From positions 15,508,060 to 15,572,059 of the forward strand of contig OZ038529.1 in assembly GCA_964036665.1 (NCBI GenBank): a DNA stretch of 64,000 bases, read 5' to 3'. A program made the translations under genes and the position numbers. This stretch comes from Gordius sp. MW1 (Eukaryota > Nematomorpha > Gordioida > Gordea > Gordiidae). Each line of letters begins with the position of its first letter. Within the stretch, counting starts at the first letter, position 1. The notes beneath the pieces are model-generated. The model ran no database searches. It was not told the DNA's origin and was given only the letters and a program-made list of their open reading frames with translations. This document shows, piece by piece, positions 53,565 through 61,640 of this stretch.

Positions 53565-53569
53565 AATAG
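53565..53569. other. Target-site duplication, left copy (AATAG)
   Basis: AATAG just outside the left terminal repeat is repeated at 55578-55582 just outside the right one. It falls inside the conserved satellite motif GATAATAGGATTC. Removing the element and one AATAG leaves a single monomer of about 338 bp, as expected for a simple insertion into one repeat unit. Confidence 0.88.
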
Positions 53570-53573
53570 TTTT

Positions 53574-53593
53574 CTATACACCAATAAGTATAG
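53574..53593. other. Short inverted repeat at the LTR edge
   Basis: CTATAC (53574-53579) and GTATAG (53588-53593) form a six-base dyad with an 8-base spacer, four bases inside the outer end of the element. The same arms occur in the right LTR at 55039-55044 and 55053-55058. Terminal dyads can be recognised by integrases, but no function is shown here. Confidence 0.55.
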
Positions 53594-53648
53594 AATTTAG
53601 AAATATTCATTTAGTTATTTTAGAATTTATTTATTCGTTTCAAGGTAT

Positions 53649-53671
53649 GTCCTCCCCCAAAAAGGGAGGAC
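53649..53671. other. GC-rich stem-loop in the LTR
   Basis: GTCCTCCC at 53649-53656 pairs perfectly with GGGAGGAC at 53664-53671 around a 7-base loop. It stands out in AT-rich surroundings and is identical in the other LTR at 55114-55136. On the minus strand it lies about 27 bases after an AATAAAG, so it could shape the transcript end. That role is inference. Confidence 0.7.
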
Positions 53672-54112
53672 TGGATCTAGAACTCTCCGGTAATAAACTT
53701 TATTAATATCAGATCAAAAAAAATATAACTATCTTTACAAATATATAACTGACTTTTACAAACAATTCGTACTTTAAATAGCAGGAATAATAATGATGAT
53801 GGTTGATGTAAATAGGTAAACCATACAATAACGATCGGGGGTTGATTGAAGATGAAAATATGTAAACAACACCATCACGATCGGGGAGGGGGATTATAAC
53901 AAACAAACGCGTTAGGACTGCGTGACAATAAATTTGAATAGTCATACAACTAGCAACGGGAGGGTAATAAAACTAAAAGGGTAATTGAACAAGCCAAGAA
54001 TAGTAATTAAAACACGAAAGGGGGGAAGAAAAATAGCTATATCATAAAACTAGAACTAAGCAACCAAAACTGGATAAAACCAAAATTAAGAGGGGATTGG
54101 CGTTATGCCACA

Positions 54113-54126
54113 CCTTACCCTTTACC
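54113..54126 (-). other. Candidate polypurine tract
   Basis: On the minus strand the 14 bases directly before the LTR read GGTAAAGGGTAAGG, which is 12 purines in 14. LTR retrotransposons place a purine tract at exactly this spot to prime plus-strand DNA synthesis. The two interrupting T residues make it a weak example. Confidence 0.55.
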
Positions 54127-54186
54127 AAATAACAAACTTGACCTTTACTATTTCTGGCAATTTTGTAATCTCCACATTCCGGCTTT

Positions 54187-54272
54187 TTGACCGACCTTGA
54201 TCTTGACATTGACCTTGCTATTAACATTGACCTTCATATTGACATCGATATTGACATTGACCTCGATATTGC
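54187..54272. repeat. Degenerate hexamer tract (TTGACM-like)
   Basis: About 14 imperfect 6 bp units of the form TTGACC, TTGATC, TTGACA and CTCGATA fill this stretch within the element interior. The tract is strongly biased, with little G on the plus strand, and looks like a decayed microsatellite. Confidence 0.75.
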
Positions 54273-54294
54273 CACTACTTCCCGACAAATTCCA

Positions 54295-54399
54295 AGGATG
54301 ACTCATTGAGTTCAGAGCCTTATATACCCGAGGATGACTCAAAGAGTTCAGAGCCTCATATACCCGAGGATGACTCAAAGAGTTCAGAGCCTCAATACT
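54295..54399. repeat. 36 bp tandem repeat, about 2.9 copies
   Basis: Units start AGGATGACTC at 54295, 54331 and 54367, each 36 bp, with a few substitutions. Because 36 is a multiple of three, the surrounding frame stays open through the repeat. Confidence 0.9.
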
Positions 54400-54764
54400 C
54401 GGTTTAGTAGTACAATTGCAAACCAAAAAATCTCCGTCATGTCCTTCCTTCAAATTATTCATATAAGCCACTTTACAAAAAAATGTCATTTCCTTCCTTC
54501 CAATTATCAATATGATCCACTTTACAAAAATCGCCTTTTCCCCTTTCATAAAATCATGCTTATATCGCCCAATAATATTCAACTAAACAAGGGGGGGGGT
54601 TAATATAAAATTGATTAATAACAATATAATAATCATATTAATGTAACACAATAATAATTTAGGTTTCAATTTAAATTATTTGCTTTCAGTGGGTTTTCAC
54701 TCAATTTTACCAGACATTTTGGATATCTTCATTAATCCCCAATGGTTTAAGAATTTTTTTATAC
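54400..54764. other. Element interior, low-complexity AT-rich stretch
   Basis: No recognisable gene or motif. A shorter imperfect duplication around ATGTCCTTCCTTC (54439) and ATGTCATTTCCTTCC (54482) is visible. A run of nine or more G lies near 54590-54599, and AT-rich sequence with repeated ATAATA follows to about 54680. Confidence 0.6.
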
Positions 54765-54896
54765 CTTCCCTGAACATCGCCATTAGAATTTTTCAGAATT
54801 CCTTTATTGAATATTTTTCAGAATACCCAACTTCCCTGAAAATTGCCATCAGAATTTTTCATAATTCCTTCATTGAATACTATTCAGAATATCTGC
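54765..54896. repeat. 66 bp tandem duplication (2 copies)
   Basis: CTTCCCTGAA starts each unit, at 54765 and 54831. The two 66 bp copies differ at a modest number of positions, so this duplication is older than the LTR pair is young. It sits in the element interior and has no recognisable coding content. Confidence 0.88.
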
Positions 54897-54933
54897 TAAG
54901 AATTATTTGCTTTCGATGTGTCTGTCCATCGCT

Positions 54934-55022
54934 GCGGCGTGACTTTGCTTCCAGTGGATTCGAATAAAAAGCGGCGTGATTTTGCTTCCAGTCGATTCGA
55001 ATAAAAAGCGGCGTGACTTTGA
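54934..55022. repeat. 37 bp tandem repeat, about 2.4 copies
   Basis: GCGGCGTGA begins units at 54934, 54971 and 55008, with TTTGCTTCCAGT and CGATTCGAATAAAAA in each full unit. This locally GC-richer block lies just inside the right LTR and overlaps the candidate primer-binding region. Confidence 0.9.
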
Positions 55023-55032
55023 GCTATCACCA
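55015..55032 (-). other. Candidate primer-binding site
   Basis: Two bases inside the right LTR the minus strand reads TGGTGATAGCTCAAAG. LTR elements usually place a TGG-initiated stretch complementary to a tRNA 3' end at this position. Position and the TGG start fit, but I cannot match it to a particular tRNA with confidence. Confidence 0.4.
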
Positions 55033-55034
55033 AT

Positions 55035-55577
55035 TTTTCTATACACTAATAAGTATAGAATTTAGAAATATTCATTTAGTTATTTTAGAATTTATTTATT
55101 CGTTTCAAGGTATGTCCTCCCCCAAAAAGGGAGGACTGGATCTAGAACTCTCCGGTAATAAACTTTATTAATATCAGATCAAAAAAAATATAACTATCTT
55201 TACAAATATATAACTGACTTTTACAAACAATTCGTACTTTAAATAGCAGGAATAATAATGATGATGGTTGATGTAAATAGGTAAACCATACAATAACGAT
55301 CGGGGGTTGATTGAAGATGAAAATATGTAAACAACACCATCACGATCGGGGAGGGGGATTATAACAAACAAACGCGTTAGGACTGCGTGACAATAAATTT
55401 GAATAGTCATACAACTAGCAAGGGGAGGGTAATAAAACTAAAAGGGTAATTGAACAAGCCAAGAATAGTAATTAAAACACGAAAAGGGGGAAGAAAAATA
55501 GCTATATCATAAAACTAGAACTAAGCAACCAAAACTGGATAAAACCAAAATTAAGAGGGGATTGGCGTTATGCCACA
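55035..55577 (-). repeat. LTR, right (5' LTR if the element reads on the minus strand)
   Basis: This is the second terminal repeat, exactly 1465 bp from the first in every aligned position, with no length difference. The outer edge is fixed by the AATAG duplication at 55578. The inner edge is fixed by where identity with the left copy ends. It carries the same stem-loop (55114-55136) and the same AATAAAG signal (55163-55169, minus strand). Confidence 0.85.
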
Positions 55578-55582
55578 AATAG
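55578..55582. other. Target-site duplication, right copy (AATAG)
   Basis: This matches 53565-53569. The base after it is T where most monomers have G (AATAGTATTCTC), so a 6 bp duplication AATAGT cannot be excluded. Confidence 0.88.
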
Positions 55583-56891
55583 TATTCTCAAATTGGCTTA
55601 CTTTTATATATTTTTTCATGCTCTTTCACATACTATCGAAAAAAATAAATATTTTTACCTCAAAATTTTTCACATATTTTTCTTTGAACCGTATTCATCC
55701 GATGAAAGTTGTCGTTTTCAGACGTGGTTTCTATGATCCCAAGTAAAAATTTATCAGAATCTGAAAACTATTACTTTGAAATCATGATCGCATATTTTCA
55801 AAAATTAAGCATCACGTTGCGATACAACAAACTAATCGCAACAATAAAACGTTGTCTTTTGTCAAAATGATGGTTCTCGCAGCTTAAAACCTCTTTTCGG
55901 AAGTCAATCGAGGATAATAGGATTCTCAAATTGGCTTACTTTTATATATTTTTTCATGCTGTTTCACATAGAATCGAAAAAAATAAATATTTTTACCTCA
56001 TTTTTCACATATTTTTCTTTGGACCGTACGCATCCGATGAAAGTTGTCGTTTTCAGACGTGGTTTCTATGATCCCAAGTAAAAATTTATCAGAATCTGAA
56101 AACTATTACTTTGAAATCATGATCGCATATTTTCAAAAATTAAGCATCACGTTGCAATACAACAAACTAATCGCAACAATAAAACGTTGTCTTTTGTCAA
56201 AATGTTAGTTCTCGCAGCTTAAAACCTCTTTGCGGAAGTCAATCGAGGATAATAGGATTCTCAAATTGGCTTACTTTTATATATTTTTTTACGCTCTTTC
56301 ACATAGGATCGAAAAAAATAAATATTTTTACCTCAAAATTTTTCACATATTTTTCTTTGGACCGTATGCATCCGATGAAAGTTGTCGTTTTCAGACGTGG
56401 TTTCTATGATCCCAAGTAAAAATTTATCAGAATCAGAAAACTATTACTTTGAAATCATGATCGCATAATGCATTTTTGAAAAATTAAGCACTCACGTTGC
56501 GATACAACAAACTAATCGCAACAATAAAACGTTGTCTTTTGTCAAAATGTTAGTTCTCGCAGCTTAAAACCTCTTTGCGGAAGTCAATCGAGGATAATAG
56601 GATTCTCAAATTGGCTTACTCTTATATATTTTTTTACGCTCTTTCACATAGAATCGAAAAAAATAAATATTATTACCTCAAAATTTTTCACATATTTTTC
56701 TTTCAACCGTATGCATCCGATGAAAGTTCTCGTTTTCAGACGTGGTTTCTATGATCCCAAGTAATAATTTATCAGAATCTGAAACCTATTACTTTGAAAT
56801 CATGATCGCATAGAGCCATTTTGAAAAATTAAGCATCACGTTGCGATGCAACAAACTAATCGCAACAAGAAAACGTTGTCTTTTGTCAAAA

Positions 56892-59800
56892 TGATAGTTC
56901 TCGCAGCTTAAAACCTCTTTTCGGAAGTCAATCGAGGATAATAGGATTCTCAAATTGGCTTACTTTTATATATTTTTTCATGCTGTTTCACATAGAATCG
57001 AAAAAAATAAATATTTTTACCTCATTTTTCACATATTTTTCTTTGAACCGTATTCATCCGATGAAAGTTGTCGTTTTCAGACGTGGTTTCTATGATCCCA
57101 AGTAAAAATTTATTAGAATCTAAAAACTATTACTTTGAAATCATAATCGCTTAGAGCAGTTTTCAAAAATTCAGCACTCACGTTGCGATACAACAAACTA
57201 ATCGCAACAATAAAACGTTGTCTTTTGTCAAAATGATAGTTCTTGCAGCTTAAAACCTCTTTGCGGAAGTCAATCGAGGATAATACGATTCTCAAATTGG
57301 CTTACTTTTATATATTTCTTTACGCTCTTTCACATAGAACCGAAAAAAATAAATATTTTTACCTCAAAATTTTTCACATATTTTTCTTTGGACCGTATTC
57401 ATCCGATGAAAGTTGTCGTTTTCAGACGTGGTTTCTATGATCCCTAGTTAAAATTTATCAGAATCTCAAAACTATTACTTTGAAATCATGATCGCATAGA
57501 GCCATTTTGAAAAATTAAGCATCACGTTGCGATGCAACAAACTAATCGCAACAATAAAACGTTGTCTTTTGTCAAAATGATAGTTCTCGCAGCTTAAAAC
57601 CTCTTTTCGGATGTCAATCGAGGATAATAGGATTCTCAAATTGGCTTACTTTTATATATTTTTTCATGCTGTTTCACATAGAATCGAAAAAAATAAATAT
57701 TTTTACCTCAAAATTTTCACATATTTTTCTTTGAACCGTATTCATCCGATGAAAGTTGTCGTTTTCAGACGTGGTTTCTATGATCCCAAGTAAAAATTTA
57801 TTAGAATCTAAAAACTATTACTTTGAAATCATAATTGCATAGAGCAGTTTTCAAATATTCAGCTCTCACGTTGCGATACAACAAACTAATCGCAACAATA
57901 AAACGTTGTCTTTTGTCAAATTGAATAGTTCTGGCAGCTTAAAACCTCTTTTCGGAAGTAAATCGAACATAATAGGATTCTCAAATTGGCTTACTTTTAT
58001 ATATTTTTTTACGCTCTTTCACATAGAATCGAAAAAAATAAATATTATTACCTCAAAATTTTTCACATATTTTTCTTTCAACCGTATGCATCCGATGAAA
58101 GTTCTCGTTTTCAGACGTGGTTTCTATGATCCCAACCAAGTAATAATTTATCAGAATCTGAAACCTATTACTTTAAAATCATGATCGCATAGAGCCATTT
58201 TGAAAAATTAAGCATCACGTTGCGATGCAACAAACTAATCGCAACAATAAAACGTTGTCTTTTGTCAAAATGATAGTTCTCGCAGCTTAAAACCTCTTTT
58301 CGGAAGTCAATCGAGGATAATAGGATTCTCAAATTGGCTTACTTTTATATATTTTTTCATGCTGTTTCACATAGAATCGAAAAAAATAAATATTTTTACC
58401 TCATTTTTCACATATTTTTCTTTGAACCGTATTCATCCGATGAAAGTTGTCGTTTTCAGACGTGGTTTCTATGATCCCAAGTAAAAATTTATTAGAATCT
58501 AAAAACTATTACTTTGAAATCATAATCGCTTAGAGCAGTTTTCAAAAATTCAGCACTCACGTTGCGATACAACAAACTAATCGCAACAATAAAACGTTGT
58601 CTTTTGTCAAAATGATAGTTCTTGCAGCTTAAAACCTCTTTGCGGAAGTCAATCGAGGATAATACGATTCTCAAATTGGCTTACTTTTATATATTTTTTT
58701 ACGCTCTTTCACATAGAACCGAAAAAAATAAATATTTTTACCTCAAAATTTTTCACATATTTTTCTTTGGACCGTATTCATCCGATGAAAGTTGTCGTTT
58801 TCAGACGTGGTTCCTATGATCCCTAGTTAAAATTTATCAGAATCTCAAAACTATTACTTTGAAATCATGATCGCATAGAGCCATTTTGAAAAATTAAGCA
58901 TCACGTTGCGATGCAACAAACTAATCGCAACAATAAAACGTTGTCTTTTGTCAAAATGATAGTTCTCGCAGCTTAAAACCTCTTTTCGGATGTCAATCGA
59001 GGATAATAGGATTCTCAAATTGGCTTACTTTTATATATTTTTTCATGCTGTTTCACATAGAATCGAAAAAAATAAATATTTTTACCTCAAAATTTTCACA
59101 TATTTTTCTTTGAACCGTATTCATCCGATGAAAGTTGTCGTTTTCAGACGTGGTTTCTATGATCCCAAGTAAAAATTTATTAGAATCTAAAAACTATTAC
59201 TTTGAAATCATAATTGCATAGAGCAGTTTTCAAATATTCAGCTCTCACGTTGCGATACAACAAACTAATCGCAACAATAAAACGTTGTCTTTTGTCAAAT
59301 TGAATAGTTCTGGCAGCTTAAAACCTCTTTTCGGAAGTAAATCGAACATAATAGGATTCTCAAATTGGCTTACTTTTATATATTTTTTTACGCTCTTTCA
59401 CATAGAATCGAAAAAAATAAATATTATTACCTCAAAATTTTTCACATATTTTTCTTTCAACCGTATGCATCCGATGAAAGTTCTCGTTTTCAGACGTGGT
59501 TTCTATGATCCCAACCAAGTAATAATTTATCAGAATCTGAAACCTATTACTTTAAAATCATGATCGCATAGAGCCATTTTGAAAAATTAAGCATCACGTT
59601 GCGATGCAACAAACTAATCGCAACAATAAAACGTTGTCTTTTGTCAAAATGATAGTTCTCGCAGCTTAAAACCTCTTTTCGGAAGTCAATCGAGGATAAT
59701 AGGATTCTCAAATTGGCTTACTTTTATATATTTTTTCATGCTGTTTCACATAGAATCGAAAAAAATAAATATTTTTACCTCATTTTTCACATATTTTTCT

Positions 59801-61026
59801 TTGAACCGTATTCATCCGATGAAAGTTGTCGTTTTCAGACGTGGTTTCTATGATCCCAAGTAAAAATTTATTAGAATCTAAAAACTATTACTTTGAAATC
59901 ATAATCGCTTAGAGCAGTTTTCAAAAATTCAGCACTCACGTTGCGATACAACAAACTAATCGCAACAATAAAACGTTGTCTTTTGTCAAAATGATAGTTC
60001 TTGCAGCTTAAAACCTCTTTGCGGAAGTCAATCGAGGATAATACGATTCTCAAATTGGCTTACTTTTATATATTTTTTTACGCTCTTTCACATAGAACCG
60101 AAAAAAATAAATATTTTTACCTCAAAATTTTTCACATATTTTTCTTTGGACCGTATTCATCCGATGAAAGTTGTCGTTTTCAGACGTGGTTTCTATGATC
60201 CCTAGTTAAAATTTATCAGAATCTCAAAACTATTACTTTGAAATCATGATCGCATAGAGCCATTTTGAAAAATTAAGCATCACGTTGCGATGCAACAAAC
60301 TAATCGCAACAATAAAACGTTGTCTTTTGTCAAAATGATAGTTCTCGCAGCTTAAAACCTCTTTTCGGATGTCAATCGAGGATAATAGGATTCTCAAATT
60401 GGCTTACTTTTATATATTTTTTCATGCTGTTTCACATAGAATCGAAAAAAATAAATATTTTTACCTCAAAATTTTCACATATTTTTCTTTGAACCGTATT
60501 CATCCGATGAAAGTTGTCGTTTTCAGACGTGGTTTCTATGATCCCAAGTAAAAATTTATCAGAATCTAAAAACTATTACTTTGAAATCATAATTGCATAG
60601 AGCAGTTTTCAAATATTCAGCTCTCTCACGTTGCGATACAACAAACTAATCGCAACAATAAAACGTTGTCTTTTGTCAAATTGAATAGTTCTGGCAGCTT
60701 AAAACCTCTTTTCGGAAGTAAATCGAACATAATAGGATTCTCAAATTGGCTTACTTTTATATATTTTTTCATGCTCTTTCACATACAATCGAAAAAAATA
60801 AATATTTTTACCTCAAAATTTTTCACATATTTTTCTTTGAACCGTATTCATCCGATGAAAGTTGTCGTTTTCAGACGTGGTTTCTATGATCCCAAGTAAA
60901 AATTTATCAGAATCTGAAAACTATTACTTTGAAATCATGATCGCATAGAGCCATTTTCAAAAATTAAGCATCACGTTGCGATACAACAAACTAATCGCAA
61001 CAATAAAACGTTTTCTTTTGTCAAAA
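56892..61026 (+). repeat. 4-mer HOR, three tandem copies (1379 bp period)
   Basis: Units start at 56892, 58271 and 59650. Each holds four monomers in fixed order: one with CTCATTTTTCAC, one with GTTCTTGCAGC, AATACGATTC and CATAGAACCG, one with CGGATGTCAATCG and AAAATTTTCAC, and one with AAATTGAATAGTTCTGG and AAATCGAACAT. The first two units differ by only a few substitutions. The third changes type in its last monomer near 60750. Related variants extend left to about 56660, and one monomer of the set reappears at 61370-61630. Confidence 0.9.
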
Positions 61027-61640
61027 TGATAGTTCTCGCAGCTTAAAACCTCTTTTCAGAAGTCAATCGAGGATAATAGGATTCTCAAATTGGCTTACTC
61101 TTATATATTTTTTTACGCTCTTTCACATAGAATCGAAAAAAATAAATATTTTTACCTCAAAATTTTTCACATATTTTTCTTTGGACCGTATTCATCTGAT
61201 GAAAGTTCTCGTTTTCAGACGTGGTTTCTATGATCCCAAGTAATAATTTATCAGAATCTGATAACTATTACTTTGAAATCATGATCGCATAATGCATATT
61301 TGAAAAATTAAGCACTCACGTTGCGATACAACAAACTAATCGCAACAATAAAACGTTGTCTTTTGTCAAAATGATAGTTCTTGCAGCTTAAAACCTCTTT
61401 GCGGAAGTCAATCGAGGATAATACGATTCTCAAATTGGCTTACTTTTATATATTTTTTTACGCTCTTTCACATAGAACCGAAAAAAATAAATATTTTTAC
61501 CTCAAAATTTTTCACATATTTTTCTTTGGACCGTATTCATCCGATGAAAGTTGTCGTTTTCAGACGTGGTTTCTATGATCCCTAGTTAAAATTTATCAGA
61601 ATCTCAAAACTATTACTTTGAAATCATGATCGCATAATTC

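Larger units (their letters stand above)
1..53569 (+). repeat. Satellite array, left segment (~344 bp monomer, about 156 copies)
   Basis: A continuous head-to-tail array. A convenient phase mark is TGATAGTTCTCGCAGC, which recurs at 1, 343, 688, 1031, 1374, 1717 and so on. Monomers are mostly 342-345 bp, with some shortened by small deletions. Every monomer has the same orientation and I find no inversion. The first copy is about 32% GC by hand count. Fixed landmarks in order are the CGCAGCTTAAAACCTCTTT block, a TATATATTTTTT stretch, an A/T-tract cluster, GTCGTTTTCAGACGTGG, ATCATGATCGCAT, and a GTTGCGAT/ATCGCAAC dyad. Neighbouring monomers differ by scattered substitutions and small indels. 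Copies at fixed multi-monomer spacing are nearly identical, which is the mark of higher-order repeats. No gene lies in this stretch. A centromeric or pericentromeric role is inferred from array size and homogeneity and is not shown by the sequence. Confidence 0.98.
53570..54112 (-). repeat. LTR, left (3' LTR if the element reads on the minus strand)
   Basis: This 543 bp copy is 99.4% identical by hand count to 55035-55577. Read on the minus strand it starts TGTGGCATAACGCC. It carries two CCCCGATCGT motifs 46 bp apart (plus-strand 53831-53840 and 53877-53886), an AATAAAG signal at 53698-53704, and a GC-rich stem-loop beyond that at 53649-53671. This order, a long upstream region then a polyadenylation signal then a short tail, is what an LTR laid out as U3-R-U5 would show on the minus strand. 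Confidence 0.85.
54148..54582 (-). other. Open reading frame of 144 codons in the element interior, doubtful
   Basis: This is the longest open frame in the window. Its product would hold about three copies of a 12-residue unit EALNSLSHPRVY (residues 64-98), then a VNVNIDVNMKVNV-type tract (about 107-130). Both simply translate the 36 bp and 6 bp tandem repeats below them. I see no gag zinc knuckle (CCHC), protease or polymerase motif. It runs in the direction inferred for the element, but openness alone is weak support in short repeated DNA. I treat it as a probable non-coding fossil frame. Confidence 0.2.
53570..55577 (-). mobile_element. Non-autonomous LTR retrotransposon-like element (TRIM/LARD-like), 2008 bp
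   Basis: The only non-satellite sequence in the window. It consists of a 543 bp terminal direct repeat, a 922 bp interior and a second 543 bp repeat, flanked by a 5 bp target-site duplication. That layout is typical of LTR retrotransposons. The minus strand is the likely sense. Read that way the LTR begins TGTGGCATAACG, a TGG-start candidate primer-binding site lies two bases inside the first LTR (55015-55032), and a purine-rich tract abuts the second (54113-54126). The LTR does not end in the usual CA, so the outer boundary at 53570 is supported by the duplications rather than by a terminal motif. No gag, protease, reverse transcriptase or integrase similarity is recognisable, so mobility would have depended on a relative elsewhere. 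The LTRs differ at 3 of 543 positions, indicating a young insertion. The superfamily (Gypsy, BEL, Copia) cannot be assigned. Confidence 0.82.

Noticed and set aside
53709-53945. A 78-codon minus-strand frame in the LTR, repeated identically at 55174-55410
   Set aside because: Its conservation follows from the LTR copies being nearly identical. There is no recognisable domain, and the hydrophobic composition reflects AT-rich sequence.
54680-54967. A 95-codon plus-strand frame in the element interior
   Set aside because: It is mostly translation of the 66 bp tandem duplication, runs against the inferred element direction and resembles no known protein.
53570-55577. DNA transposon or Penelope-like origin for the inserted element
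   Set aside because: There are no terminal inverted repeats of note beyond a 6 bp internal dyad. The long direct terminal repeats of equal length, 5 bp target duplication and adjacent purine tract fit an LTR element better.
28-61578. Dozens of 60-109 codon open frames, many sharing SRIIGFSNWLTFIYFF or KINIFTSKFFTYFSL strings
   Set aside because: They recur in register with the 344 bp monomer or its multiples, start at arbitrary points, change frame with single-base indels between monomers and end at monomer-fixed stops. They are translations of satellite DNA, not genes.
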